A stretch of DNA of 64,000 nt from Virgibacillus dokdonensis (GTDB lineage Bacteria > Bacillota > Bacilli > Bacillales > Amphibacillaceae). The notes under the pieces were generated by a model. That model did no database searches and was not told the origin of the DNA. It saw nothing but the letters and a program-made list of their open reading frames with translations. The DNA lies in contig NZ_LT745763.1 of assembly GCF_900166595.1 (NCBI RefSeq), positions 1,582,814-1,646,813 on the forward strand. Direction: 5' to 3'. The position numbers were made by a program, and so were the translations under genes. Shown in pieces: positions 18,616-27,620 of this stretch (position 1 is the stretch's first letter; each line of letters begins with the position of its first letter).

Positions 18616-19131
18616 ATTAGCAAGGAAATGAATGTTAATGAGAAAATTCGTGCTCGTGAAGTGCGTTTAATTGATGCCAATGGCGATCAGTTAGGTGTTA
18701 AACCTCGTCAAGAAGCTCTAGAAATTGCTCGAAAACGCAATCTTGATTTAGTGCTTGTTGCTCCCAACGCAAAACCACCTGTATGTCGAATTATGGATTA
18801 CGGGAAATATCGTTTTGAACAGCAGAAAAAAGAGAAAGAAGCACGTAAAAAACAAAAAGTTATTAACGTAAAAGAGGTTCGATTTACCCCTGGAATTGGC
18901 GATCACGATTTTGAAACGAAGCTAAAAAATGCTCGTAAGTTCTTAGAAAAAGGCGACAAAGTAAAAGCGGCTGTTCGTTTCCGTGGACGTGCTATTACGC
19001 ATAAAGAATTAGGACGAGAAGTACTTGATCGATTTGCTGAGGAAGTAAAAGATATTGCGACTGTTGAGACAAAGCCTAAAATGGAAGGTCGTAATATGTT
19101 TATGATGCTTGCTCCAGTAAATGAGAAGTAG
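18616..19131 (+). CDS. infC: Translation initiation factor IF-3, ATT start
   Basis: A 171-residue IF-3, which discriminates start codons and keeps ribosomal subunits apart. The N domain includes [20 protein letters not shown], the linker is lysine-rich ([17 protein letters not shown]), and the C domain ends [18 protein letters not shown]. The ribosome binding site GGAGGTGG (18602-18609) touches the ATG at 18610 but is well spaced from ATT at 18616. IF-3 genes of Bacillus, Geobacillus and E. coli are known to begin with ATT, which allows autoregulation by IF-3. I therefore start at ATT; 18610 is the alternative. First gene of infC-rpmI-rplT. Confidence 0.93.
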   Translation: MSKEMNVNEKIRAREVRLIDANGDQLGVKPRQEALEIARKRNLDLVLVAPNAKPPVCRIMDYGKYRFEQQKKEKEARKKQKVINVKEVRFTPGIGDHDFETKLKNARKFLEKGDKVKAAVRFRGRAITHKELGREVLDRFAEEVKDIATVETKPKMEGRNMFMMLAPVNEK

Positions 19132-19166
19132 ATTTAGATAGTTAGTTATAAGGAGGAAAAAATACT

Positions 19167-19364
19167 ATGCCAAAAATGAAGACCCATAAAGGTTCTCAGA
19201 AACGTTTTCAAAAAACAGGTACTGGAAAATTAAAACGTGGCCATGCATACACTAGCCACATGTTTGCAAATAAATCTCAAAAGCAAAAGCGTAAACTTCG
19301 TAAAACAACCACAGTATCAGCTGGTGATTACAGAAGAATTAAAACAATGCTTCCTTATAAATAA
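19167..19364 (+). CDS. rpmI: Ribosomal protein bL35
   Basis: 65 residues, very basic, starting [20 protein letters not shown] and containing [20 protein letters not shown], the typical L35 sequence of the large subunit. AAGGAGGAAA lies upstream. Middle gene of infC-rpmI-rplT. Confidence 0.97.
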   Translation: MPKMKTHKGSQKRFQKTGTGKLKRGHAYTSHMFANKSQKQKRKLRKTTTVSAGDYRRIKTMLPYK

Positions 19365-19424
19365 GCAAGCATTTGAAAAAGAACGGTAAAATATATTTTT
19401 GATTTGTACTAGGAGGGAATTATT

Positions 19425-19781
19425 ATGCCACGTGTTAAAGGTGGAACAGTAACGCGTCAACGTCGTAAACGCGTCCTTAAATTAGCTAAAGGTTATTATG
19501 GTTCAAAAAGAACGTTATTTAAAACAGCAAAGCAACAAGTAATGAAATCAGGTCAGTATGCGTATCGTGACCGTAAACAGAAAAAACGTGATTTCCGTAA
19601 ACTTTGGATTTCTCGTATTAATGCAGCAGCACGTTTAAATGACATGTCCTATAATAAATTAATGCATGGTTTAAAAGTAGCTGGAATCGATATTAATCGT
19701 AAAATGCTATCCGACTTAGCAATTAATGATGAAAAAGCTTTTACGCAATTAGTAACGAAAGCAAAAGAAGCATTGAAATAA
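19425..19781 (+). CDS. rplT: Ribosomal protein bL20
   Basis: 118 residues, full length for L20. It starts [20 protein letters not shown] and continues [20 protein letters not shown]. It binds 23S rRNA early in 50S assembly and is the repressor that acts on the leader at 18362-18490. AGGAGGG precedes the ATG. A terminator closes the operon. Confidence 0.97.
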   Translation: MPRVKGGTVTRQRRKRVLKLAKGYYGSKRTLFKTAKQQVMKSGQYAYRDRKQKKRDFRKLWISRINAAARLNDMSYNKLMHGLKVAGIDINRKMLSDLAINDEKAFTQLVTKAKEALK

Positions 19782-19786
19782 AAAAA

Positions 19787-19833
19787 GTAAGGACCAAATA
19801 TTTGCGATTGCAAAGTTATTTGGTCCTTTTTAT
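19787..19833 (+). terminator. Terminator of infC-rpmI-rplT
   Basis: Arms AAGGACCAAATA and TATTTGGTCCTT with a 17-nt loop and T run, starting 6 bases after rplT. Confidence 0.9.
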
Positions 19834-19866
19834 TTGTAATGTACGGAAAGCTAGAGGATTCGCAGG

Positions 19867-19896
19867 AAAGACTTGGCGATAAGCCAAGTCTTTCTA
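19867..19896. terminator. Second hairpin after rplT, related to the small repeat
   Basis: Perfect 11-bp arms AAAGACTTGGC and GCCAAGTCTTT around a 5-base loop, followed by TCTAAT. The ACTTGGC...GCCAAGT core and the TCTAAT end are those of the small intergenic repeat. Confidence 0.65.
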
Positions 19897-19943
19897 ATCG
19901 CAAAAGAATACTTATGTAGAATAGAAGCGGGAGGAATGAACAG

Positions 19944-20225
19944 ATGAATCAGTGGAATACTATCTTATTTTATTTGCTCGGTGTTAATAGTATAGCTTTT
20001 GTGTTGATGGGAATGGATAAGCGTAAAGCAGAACAGAAACAATATCGAATTCCAGAAAGGACGCTATGGATGTTGGCGATTTTAGGAGGTGCGTTGGGAA
20101 TTTGGTTAGGAATGAAATTATATCGCCACAAAACGAGACATAGGCGATTCGTTTTTGGTATCCCGGTAATATTCTTTGGTCATTGCGTATTTTTGATATA
20201 CTACTTGTTTAATGGCTTGGTGTAA
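19944..20225 (+). CDS. ysdA: DUF1294 membrane protein YsdA
   Basis: A 93-residue membrane protein with three hydrophobic segments (about 5-22, 38-57 and 68-88). The DUF1294 signature is visible as MGMDKRKAEQKQYRIPERTL followed by LGGALGIWLGMKLYRHKTRH. The function is unknown. Its place after rplT matches ysdA in B. subtilis. GGGAGGAATG lies before the ATG. Confidence 0.85.
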   Translation: MNQWNTILFYLLGVNSIAFVLMGMDKRKAEQKQYRIPERTLWMLAILGGALGIWLGMKLYRHKTRHRRFVFGIPVIFFGHCVFLIYYLFNGLV

Positions 20226-20348
20226 CGTACTATTTCTTCTGGAACCTGTGTTTATTATTTTCTTGTCATAAAGGCTCGTCTCCTGTCATATACATGTACT
20301 AGTAAGTACTTTTGTGTCTGTAATAGTTCAACAAGGAGGAGGCTTAAG

Positions 20349-20933
20349 ATGGAAGTATTGGGGAATTATTTACTTGCTTTCATTGAAGGAGGAGGCTTAT
20401 TCGCCCCTATATTATTTATCAGTTTTCATTTATTAAGGCCTTTGCTCTTTTTACCGGTCATATTTATTTGTATATCAGGAGGTATATTATTTGGAGCTAT
20501 TGCAGGGACAGTATATTCCCTTATAGGTATTACATTATCAAGTATTATATTTTACTTTTTTGTATATAAGATGCCGAAGTCTATGCAACGATTTCAAAAG
20601 GTAAAAGGAAAGATAATTGGTAAGCAAACAGCTTTAACAACATCGCAAATAGCGTTGCTTCGACTGATACCATTTATCCATTTCCACTTACTTTCGTTAT
20701 GTTTGTTAGAGATATCATCGAGCTTAAAAGATTATACAAAATCATCTTTTTTGACTAACATTCCGATAGCATTTATTTATACATCTATTGGTCAATGGAT
20801 TTCAAATTTGACACCACTTTACATTGGTTTAAGCTTACTCATACTTTTGCCATTTGTTTATTTGTTGCGCCGAAAAGAAATTTATATTAAATGGCAAAAA
20901 TTTTTTCATGTTCAAACAAGGGAAAGTACATAG
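20349..20933 (+). CDS. TVP38/TMEM64 (VTT-domain) membrane protein
   Basis: A 194-residue protein with about five hydrophobic segments. The VTT/DedA-like signature region is FLPVIFICISGGILFGAIAG, and LLRLIPFIHFHLLSL follows, where the R-x-x-P motif of the family lies. Such proteins are thought to act as lipid scramblases or lipid-carrier transporters; no specific substrate is known here. AAGGAGGAGG is 5 bases from the ATG. It has no close neighbour in the same operon. Confidence 0.75.
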   Translation: MEVLGNYLLAFIEGGGLFAPILFISFHLLRPLLFLPVIFICISGGILFGAIAGTVYSLIGITLSSIIFYFFVYKMPKSMQRFQKVKGKIIGKQTALTTSQIALLRLIPFIHFHLLSLCLLEISSSLKDYTKSSFLTNIPIAFIYTSIGQWISNLTPLYIGLSLLILLPFVYLLRRKEIYIKWQKFFHVQTREST

Positions 20934-21440
20934 GGGAGGAGATAGGAAACGATGCAGAAAATGAAATGAGAGTGGAGAGGTAGCACATATACGAACAAAA
21001 GCATTTATTCATACCTGGAATTATTTTTCATACCCTTAAAAAACTTGGCTAATCCGCAATTCTTAAGGGCAATAAACCAAGTTTTTACATAAGGATGACT
21101 TAAAATCTTCTGTCAATAGATCTGTTATCTCCCGCTTCGTATTTTTCAATGCTTTTAAAGGGTTGCTTTATAGTACCTTACATCTATCCTGATTAAGCTT
21201 GCACTCTCATCAATGAACCAAACGCGTGCTATAGCACTGCAAATAACAGTAGAGGTTCTCTTAAATACGTTGCTCCACATTAGATTACCATAACATGATG
21301 GACAAGCTATAGCAGATGAAAACTTTACTATAAAAGGGATGGTCAGAAAGTGCGTTCAAAAGTAACACATCGATCATTCATCTCTTGTTGAAAGGCCAAA
21401 ATTTTCTACTAATCGTAGTACCCCATCTCTCGATAATAAT
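20934..21440. other. Intergenic region with an ACTTGG-type hairpin
   Basis: No coding region is seen in about 500 bases between two convergent genes. A perfect 10-bp pair AAAAACTTGG (21039-21048) and CCAAGTTTTT (21077-21086) encloses a second possible pair CCCTTAA/TTAAGGG and probably ends transcription of the VTT gene. The remaining 350 bases show nothing recognisable. Confidence 0.55.
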
Positions 21441-21833
21441 TTAATCCAAAGAGCCTATTAGCAATTGATTAATCGGATGTTTCCATTCAATTTTTGAATG
21501 GGGATAACGAATGAGGATTTCTTCCTCAAGAAAATATAAGTCGTCCCTTCGCAAACCACTAAGTTCAAGAGGATCTTTGGCTGTAACGTGTATATTAACT
21601 ACTTCAAAAGAATCTTCTGTAGCTCCAACATATTTTTCACCTTCAAACAAGCATCCTTTATAAACAAATTGAAGATTTTTTTTACTATTTCCAGGTTCGT
21701 CTAAAAAATAATATGTTCCTTCTGCTTTAGCTATTTGCAATTTTCGTTGGGGATTACGATAATATTGAATCCAAGTATATATAAGCAATGCCAAAGCTAG
21801 CACAATCAGTACGCGAAATAAAATGACTATCAT
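21441..21833 (-). CDS. ysdB: YsdB-like membrane-anchored protein
   Basis: A 130-residue protein with one N-terminal membrane segment (about 3-21, VILFRVLIVLALALLIYTWI) and a soluble domain containing YYFLDEPGNSKKNLQFVYKG and LRRDDLYFLEEE. It matches YsdB of B. subtilis, described as part of the sigma-W control pathway, in length, topology and position between ysdA and ysdC. Read from the minus strand; GGGAGACGATAGT lies before the start. Confidence 0.75.
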   Translation of the reverse strand: MIVILFRVLIVLALALLIYTWIQYYRNPQRKLQIAKAEGTYYFLDEPGNSKKNLQFVYKGCLFEGEKYVGATEDSFEVVNIHVTAKDPLELSGLRRDDLYFLEEEILIRYPHSKIEWKHPINQLLIGSLD

Positions 21834-21953
21834 ACTATCGTCTCCCTGATCATTATTCCTTTGTAATACGGAATGACATATATAAAGGTTTCACTATTTT
21901 TTATTTTTATATGTTACAATCATAGAAAAAGATGTAGTGAGGAAGGTCTTATC

Positions 21954-22439
21954 ATGAATTGGGATAAATTATATCAATTACAGAACGAATTAGATACATA
22001 TATTGAAACGAACCAAGGTATAAAGAAACAAGATGTATTCGAAAAGAAGTATTTGGCATTACTTGTGGAGTTGGGAGAATTAGCCAATGAGACAAGGTGC
22101 TTTAAATTTTGGAGTAATAAGCCGAGAAGTGAAAGAGAGACAATATTAGAAGAATATGTTGATGGCGTTCACTTTTTACTCTCATTAGGAATTACAAAGG
22201 GTCATTATTTTAGCGGGAACGTTTCTAGAAATAAAATGGAGGATGAAACAAAGTTATTTCTAAACGTGTACACAGCCTGTCATCAATTTTTTCAACATCC
22301 AACGTCGGTTAATTATGATCATTTATGGGAAACATACTTGCATCTAGGTCAAGCTTTAGGATTTTCGGAAGAAGATGTTCATAGAGCTTATCTAGAAAAG
22401 AATGAAGTGAATTTCGTACGTCAAGACGAAGGATATTAG
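21954..22439 (+). CDS. Dimeric all-alpha dUTP diphosphatase
   Basis: A 161-residue protein of the dimeric dUTPase/MazG-like superfamily. It hydrolyses dUTP to dUMP and pyrophosphate, keeping uracil out of DNA. The metal-binding helices are visible: KYLALLVELGELANETRCFKFW (about 30-51; E-x-x-E) and LEEYVDGVHFLLSLG (about 65-80; E-x-x-D). ATG 21954 with GAGGAAGG upstream is preferred; the longer frame has no ribosome binding site. A minus copy of the small repeat follows the stop. Confidence 0.8.
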   Translation: MNWDKLYQLQNELDTYIETNQGIKKQDVFEKKYLALLVELGELANETRCFKFWSNKPRSERETILEEYVDGVHFLLSLGITKGHYFSGNVSRNKMEDETKLFLNVYTACHQFFQHPTSVNYDHLWETYLHLGQALGFSEEDVHRAYLEKNEVNFVRQDEGY

Positions 22440-22443
22440 AAGA

Positions 22444-22510
22444 ACGTAAAAAAATAGCTTATTGCCAAATTGTTATGGCAAAAAAAGTTGTTTCGCTTAT
22501 ATAAACCCAA
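22444..22510 (-). repeat. Small intergenic repeat, minus copy
   Basis: On the minus strand the block reads AACTTTTTTTGCCATAACAA and TTTGGCAATAAGCTATTTTT, corresponding to the GCCATAA, CTTGGC and AAGC...TTTTT parts of the family. It probably serves as terminator of the dUTPase gene. Confidence 0.55.
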
Positions 22511-22635
22511 AAGTTTTATACATTTCTATACTGAAATAACAATTTTTTTATAAATCATGTGCATGCTTTAAAAAATTTTAAAATTTGATTAAAAGAGGTA
22601 TAATAGATAATAGTTTAATGAAGAGGTGAATACAT

Positions 22636-23721
22636 ATGACGAAGATGGATGAAACATTAACCATGTTTAAAGATTTGACAGATGCAAAAGGGATACCAGG
22701 CAATGAAAAAGAAGCCCGTGACGTCATGAACAATTACATTACTCCATATGCAGATGAAGTCATGTATGATAATTTAGGTAGTTTAATCGCTAAAAAAACT
22801 GGCGACAAGGATGGTCCTAAAATAATGGTTGCTGGACATTTGGATGAAATTGGTTTTATGGTTACAAGAATTGATGATAAAGGTTTTCTTTACTTTCAAA
22901 CGGCTGGTGGTTGGTGGAGCCAAGTAATGCTTGCCCAGCGTGTTACGATTATGGGAAGTCATGGAGAGGTAACAGGTGTTATTGGATCGAAACCCCCTCA
23001 TATTCTTTCTGCTGAAGCAAGGAAAAAGCCAGTAGAAATTAAAAATATGTTCATCGATATTGGTGCTTCTAGCAAAGAAGAAGCGGAAGAATTTGGTGTA
23101 AAACCTGGAGATTCCGTTGTTCCATATTTTGAGTTTACACCTTTAAAAAATGAAAAACTATTGTTGGCTAAGGCTTGGGACAACCGTATCGGCTGTGCAA
23201 TTGCTATTGAGGTTTTAAAACAACTAAAAGGACAAAAGCATCCTAACACCGTTTATGGTGTTGGAACTGTACAAGAAGAAGTCGGACTTCGCGGTGCTAA
23301 AACTGCTGCCAACACGATAAAACCAGATATTGGTTTTGGTGTTGATGTAGGAATAGCTGGTGACATGCCAGGAGTTTCAGATCATGAAGCAGATAGCAAA
23401 ATTGGTAAAGGGCCACAAATCGTGTTATACGATGCCTCTATGATATCTCATAAAGGAGTACGTGACCTTGTTGTTAAAACGGCTGAAGAAAATGACATTC
23501 CGTATCAATTTGCGACGATGGCTGGCGGGGGTACCGATTCTGGTTCTATTCATTTAACAGCAAACGGTGTGCCGTCTTTATCTATTACAATTGCCACACG
23601 CTATATCCATACGCATGCTGGTATTTTACATCGAGATGATTTTGAGCATGCAGTAAAATTAATTGTGGAGACGATTAAAAAGCTGGATCGTGATACTGTA
23701 AATGAACTAATTCTTGCTTAA
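22636..23721 (+). CDS. ysdC: M42 family metallopeptidase YsdC
   Basis: A 361-residue M42 (glutamyl/deblocking) aminopeptidase, formerly called a cellulase-like protein. Di-metal site residues are visible in [13 protein letters not shown] (H, D), [15 protein letters not shown] (D), [15 protein letters not shown] (EE) and [14 protein letters not shown] (D); the final histidine is in [11 protein letters not shown]. It is a cytosolic peptide-trimming enzyme forming dodecamers in studied relatives. AGAGGTG is 9 bases before the ATG. A strong terminator follows. Confidence 0.92.
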   Translation: MTKMDETLTMFKDLTDAKGIPGNEKEARDVMNNYITPYADEVMYDNLGSLIAKKTGDKDGPKIMVAGHLDEIGFMVTRIDDKGFLYFQTAGGWWSQVMLAQRVTIMGSHGEVTGVIGSKPPHILSAEARKKPVEIKNMFIDIGASSKEEAEEFGVKPGDSVVPYFEFTPLKNEKLLLAKAWDNRIGCAIAIEVLKQLKGQKHPNTVYGVGTVQEEVGLRGAKTAANTIKPDIGFGVDVGIAGDMPGVSDHEADSKIGKGPQIVLYDASMISHKGVRDLVVKTAEENDIPYQFATMAGGGTDSGSIHLTANGVPSLSITIATRYIHTHAGILHRDDFEHAVKLIVETIKKLDRDTVNELILA

Positions 23722-23756
23722 GAAAGACTTACTTGTATACAAGTTTATTGGTGAAA

Positions 23757-23811
23757 AAATCCGAACTCATATTTAAAATTCTATTAAGAATTTAAATAAG
23801 TTCGGATTTTA
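23757..23811 (+). terminator. Terminator of ysdC (possibly bidirectional)
   Basis: Long hairpin with outer arms AAATCCGAACT and AGTTCGGATTT and inner AATTC/GAATT pairing, flanked by A and T runs. Confidence 0.85.
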
Positions 23812-23878
23812 GTCTTATTTTTAAAAGAAAACCATGAAGTATGAAGGCTACAAACGGGCGTTCAAGTAAATTTAATTT

Positions 23879-24505
23879 TTAAGCTAAATATTGATGCATT
23901 ACTTTTTGTACATAGTTTTGAGTTTCTTTAAATGGTGGAACTCCTTGATGTTTATCTACATTTCCAGGCCCGGCATTATAAGCAGCCAAAGCTAATTCTG
24001 TATGACCGTTATATCTGTCCATCATTTGCTTTAAATATTTGACACCGCCTTGAATGTTTTGCTGCGGGTCATATGGATTTGTTACACCTAAGCCTCTTGC
24101 GGTGGCAGGCATTAATTGCATTAAACCTTGAGCCCCGGCGCTACTTTTAGCTAGCGGATTAAAATTGGATTCTGTCTGGATAACAGAGCGAATGAGACGC
24201 TCGTCTACTTGGTACTTCCTTGCGGCATCCTGAATGAGCGTATCTATCTCTTTAGTAGTTGTATCACTTGTCTGTGTCATCTTTGAATACGTAGTTGCTA
24301 ACGTATTATTTAATGGATATGTATGGTTCTTAGGTGGTAAAGAATGAGTAGCTTGTAGTGTGTTTGCTTTGTTTAACTGTTCCTGTAACAATTGCTTAAA
24401 GGCAAGTTCCATCATTGGTGAATGACTGGAAAACCCATTTGAGCCAGATGTAAGGATAGACATCGCTTCATACTGCATCATTTTTTGCAACTCTCTTATT
24501 TCCAT
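23879..24505 (-). CDS. Lytic transglycosylase, SLT domain (CwlQ/YjbJ-like)
   Basis: A 208-residue protein. The C-terminal SLT domain (about 85-205) has catalytic E112 in [10 protein letters not shown], then [15 protein letters not shown] and [16 protein letters not shown], all typical of soluble lytic transglycosylases that cleave peptidoglycan glycan strands. The N-terminal 80 residues are low in complexity (S/T/Q-rich) with no signal peptide, as in B. subtilis YjbJ. It is therefore unclear how it reaches the wall. It lies 67 bases downstream of the ABC exporter genes on the same strand. Confidence 0.85.
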   Translation of the reverse strand: MEIRELQKMMQYEAMSILTSGSNGFSSHSPMMELAFKQLLQEQLNKANTLQATHSLPPKNHTYPLNNTLATTYSKMTQTSDTTTKEIDTLIQDAARKYQVDERLIRSVIQTESNFNPLAKSSAGAQGLMQLMPATARGLGVTNPYDPQQNIQGGVKYLKQMMDRYNGHTELALAAYNAGPGNVDKHQGVPPFKETQNYVQKVMHQYLA

Positions 24506-24572
24506 ACTGTGTTCTCCTTCCTAACGGTCATATACTATTTTACTATAAGTTTATAATTTAGGGAATGAGTTA

Positions 24573-25244
24573 TTAAAGTGAGACAACTTTTTTGCCAGCA
24601 TGTTGTAATAAATTTTTATAAAAAGGATCTTCACCAATACAAATAACTTTGGAGCATAAAGCTTTGATTTCATCCATATCATGAGAAGTGTAAAGGACCA
24701 TTTTTCGTTGATTACGCGCTAACTTTTGCAAGTAAGTAGCAATTTCCTTTTTTGATTTTAAATCTATTCCGACTGTCGGTTCGTCTAATAAAATCAGAGC
24801 TGGGTCGTGAATAAGGCTAATGGCTAGATTGAGTTTTCGTTTCATGCCACCAGACAGCGTATGAACTTTATCGTGCCAACGATCTAAATTCATATCAAGA
24901 CATAATTCTTTCAACTCTTTTTCTGATTTGTTTTTCCATGCTAGTTTTTCAAAAAAAACCATATTTTCACGAACGGTAAAATTATCCCATATAGCGATAT
25001 CTTGCGGTACAAATCCGATATGGCGTCGTACATGCTTACGATGTTTTTGGTAGTACCAGTTGTATAATTGAATGGACCCTGTTGTAGGCATCTGTAAAGT
25101 TGCTAATACATGTAATAAAGTCGATTTCCCTGCCCCATTTTCACCGACCAAACCGATAATTTCACCAGGATGTATGGAAAAGGATAAGTCAGTGAAAATA
25201 GGCTGTTTATTGTACGTTTTAGATATACGTTCTACGTTAAGCAT
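24573..25244 (-). CDS. ABC-2 exporter ATPase
   Basis: A 223-residue ABC ATPase. It has Walker A GLVGENGAGKSTL, a Q loop at VPQDIAIWDNFTV, signature LSGGMKRKLNL, Walker B ALILLDEPTVGID and a switch histidine in YTSHDMDEI. The start at 25244 (MLNVERISK) has AGAAGGGAAG 5 bases upstream and overlaps the end of the upstream permease by 8 bases, so it is translationally coupled. With two dissimilar permeases it forms a drug/antibiotic-type exporter; the arrangement recalls LnrLMN, but the ATPase is shorter and the substrate is unknown. Confidence 0.88.
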   Translation of the reverse strand: MLNVERISKTYNKQPIFTDLSFSIHPGEIIGLVGENGAGKSTLLHVLATLQMPTTGSIQLYNWYYQKHRKHVRRHIGFVPQDIAIWDNFTVRENMVFFEKLAWKNKSEKELKELCLDMNLDRWHDKVHTLSGGMKRKLNLAISLIHDPALILLDEPTVGIDLKSKKEIATYLQKLARNQRKMVLYTSHDMDEIKALCSKVICIGEDPFYKNLLQHAGKKVVSL

Positions 25245-26367
25245 ATGTATCTTCCCTTCTTGCATACCAAATAATAATCAGTAAGCCTACAATATAAAGC
25301 CAAATATTATGTAATGCCCCTTCGAGAAATGGAATAAACGGGTGAATTACAGATATAGTTGGCAGGTTATTAACTAGATGATCAATAGGGACAATTGCTC
25401 CGCTAGTTAAAGCAAGTAATAATGTAATAATGAAAGATAGGCTATAATACGTAACTAAACGTTTCATTTTAAGAGCGAATAAAAAAGAAAAACCATTCAA
25501 TATCATTCTTATGGTGACGATGGCAATAATTTGTGAGAAATGGGTTGGTATCTCAAGAATATAGTGAAAAACAAAAATTGTAATAACATCTATGAAAAGT
25601 AATAAACATGTATATAATGTAAGATTGAGTAACGCATATTTCTTAAAAGAAAACCGAATAAATACAAATCGTGGTTTAACGGTTGCATTGTTTTCTTTAA
25701 TCACCCAATCAAAAAGAAAGAAAGTGGCCAAACTTGCAAATAAGATCCATATCCCCCAGGGGTTCCATAATGATACTTGTTTTTCCCTTTTGTTTACTTG
25801 GTCTCGATATTGAAATTGAGTTGATAATAAATTCTGATTTGTCTCGATCTCTTTACTTGTAGTAATAATTTCATCTTTTGTCCAATCCTGCCTGTTGGTC
25901 AACTGCTTCTCCAATTGTAATACAGTATGAGCTGTTTTAATCCGTCCTGTATTTTTTTGCACAAAAGAGGCTACCATTTCCGAAACAGAAGTATAAGCGA
26001 ACGATAAATCTGATTGATAACTAGTAATTAGCCGATTTCGACTACCTCTATGCATCTTTTCTTCATACCCATCTTTAATAATAAAAACACTATCCAACTC
26101 ATGTTTTTTCAATTGTTGAAGCGCTTTGTCTTCATCTAACTCGTAGATACGAAGAAGAGAGGATTGTTTCAATTCTTTTACCAATTCAAAAGCGGTGTTT
26201 GTTTGATCTTCTATAACAAGACCCACCGGGACTTTGCTTTCTGTCTGAACGTCTATTAGCAAATAATGAAGAAAAATCACACTAGCAAGAGGGAAAAACA
26301 GCCAAAAAACAAAGGAATAGAAATGATGTTTCCAATGCAAGAAGCGGGTTTGGATAATGGATTTCAT
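25237..26367 (-). CDS. ABC-2 type permease (second of pair)
   Basis: A 376-residue permease with ABC-2/YhgE-like topology. There is an N-terminal membrane segment (about 15-34), a long external domain (to about residue 205), then about five membrane segments in the C-terminal half (WILFASLATFFLF, NLTLYTCLLLFIDVITIFVF, TYYSLSFIITLLLALTSGAI, NIWLYIVGLLIIIWYA). It overlaps the preceding permease by 4 bases and the ATPase by 8. Presumed to heterodimerise with the partner permease. Confidence 0.82.
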   Translation of the reverse strand: MKSIIQTRFLHWKHHFYSFVFWLFFPLASVIFLHYLLIDVQTESKVPVGLVIEDQTNTAFELVKELKQSSLLRIYELDEDKALQQLKKHELDSVFIIKDGYEEKMHRGSRNRLITSYQSDLSFAYTSVSEMVASFVQKNTGRIKTAHTVLQLEKQLTNRQDWTKDEIITTSKEIETNQNLLSTQFQYRDQVNKREKQVSLWNPWGIWILFASLATFFLFDWVIKENNATVKPRFVFIRFSFKKYALLNLTLYTCLLLFIDVITIFVFHYILEIPTHFSQIIAIVTIRMILNGFSFLFALKMKRLVTYYSLSFIITLLLALTSGAIVPIDHLVNNLPTISVIHPFIPFLEGALHNIWLYIVGLLIIIWYARREDTYA

Positions 26368-27587
26368 CGATGTAGGCGCTCCTTTCCAATGGTAATACTA
26401 GAAAGAACAAAAAAACCAATGGCAGTCATTAGTAACAATGGAATGTAGTCTACATACAAGCGTTTATGTAGTAATAATTCTTGCAGCCAGTAGAATGCTT
26501 CCGAAGAAAAAGTAAAGGGAAGCATTTGCTGAAATAAAAGCGGCAAATAAATCGTTGGAACGATAGAGCCACTTAATAAAAGAATTGCCAAAGTAAGGCT
26601 AATTTGTACGACGAGTCGCATCCGATGAGAACGAATGAAAGCTTCTACGATAGAAATGGCTAATAAGAAGCAAAAGCTATATAAAATAGTAACAAGCATA
26701 ATCCTCACTGCGTCTACGAGTTGAATATCCCAACCTAATAATATATGAAGTACAAATAACAGACCTAAACCAGGCATACAAACGAAGCCCAATGTTACAG
26801 CTAGTTTAGCAAATATCGATTGAATTTGTCGTACATTGTAGAGCATCATTCTTTGTTCCATTTTTGCTGTTACATCACGGTGTAATCCTGTGTATATAAG
26901 TAGTAACCATGTTGTGAATATGATAAACCAGCCACCAAGACTATAGTAAGAAGCGGGATTGGCGGTAGCCTGATTAATTAATTGCTCCTCTTGAATAAGC
27001 TGCTTTCTTCCTAAAGTGTAAAATACAAACTCCTTAAATTGTTCAAAGACAAACTCATTTCGTTCTTGATCATCTAAGGGGAGTTTTTTGGCGTATTGAT
27101 TTAACGTGAGCACATTTGCTTGAGACGCCCTTATATGTGTTGTCACACTCTCCATTATTGTATAAACCATTTGGCTTTGAATAGGTTGATTTGGGTTGCC
27201 TATCATTGATAAAGTAACTGGATTTCCTTGATATAAATTATACGTGAATTTCTCTGGGAATAGTATGTAGGAGCTGACCTCATCATTCTCCATTTTTTGT
27301 TTCGCTACTGTTTCACTCATTTTATGTACATGTATAAAGCTGCCAAGTTCAGATGTTTCATCCAACATATCAATGAATAGCTTCGTTTCCTTTGATTGAT
27401 CTAAATCAACTAGTCCAACTTGTATAGGATTTTGTTCATCTGGAGTAACAAATGTTATGGTAATATACGCTAGTAAGCCGACGATAAAAATGGGGAGAAG
27501 CAAAACAAGAGGAAGTGCATACCACTTCCTCTTTAATTGCAGTGCATTATATCTTATAAACAATAATGTTATTTTCATGAAATGCAT
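26364..27587 (-). CDS. ABC-2 type permease (first of pair)
   Basis: A 407-residue permease with the same plan as its neighbour. Membrane segment 1 (WYALPLVLLLPIFIVGLLAY) is followed by a large external domain and five to six C-terminal segments (WFIIFTTWLLLIYTGL, LAVTLGFVCMPGLGLLFVLH, ISLTLAILLLSGSIVP, LLMTAIGFFVLSSI). I chose ATG 27587 (MHFMKITLLF), with GGAAG 8 bases upstream; GTG 27596 and the later ATG at 27578 are alternatives. First of the three exporter genes. Confidence 0.8.
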   Translation of the reverse strand: MHFMKITLLFIRYNALQLKRKWYALPLVLLLPIFIVGLLAYITITFVTPDEQNPIQVGLVDLDQSKETKLFIDMLDETSELGSFIHVHKMSETVAKQKMENDEVSSYILFPEKFTYNLYQGNPVTLSMIGNPNQPIQSQMVYTIMESVTTHIRASQANVLTLNQYAKKLPLDDQERNEFVFEQFKEFVFYTLGRKQLIQEEQLINQATANPASYYSLGGWFIIFTTWLLLIYTGLHRDVTAKMEQRMMLYNVRQIQSIFAKLAVTLGFVCMPGLGLLFVLHILLGWDIQLVDAVRIMLVTILYSFCFLLAISIVEAFIRSHRMRLVVQISLTLAILLLSGSIVPTIYLPLLFQQMLPFTFSSEAFYWLQELLLHKRLYVDYIPLLLMTAIGFFVLSSITIGKERLHR

Positions 27588-27620
27588 AATGGGCACTTCC
27601 GTTCGTTCTTGTATTTATCG

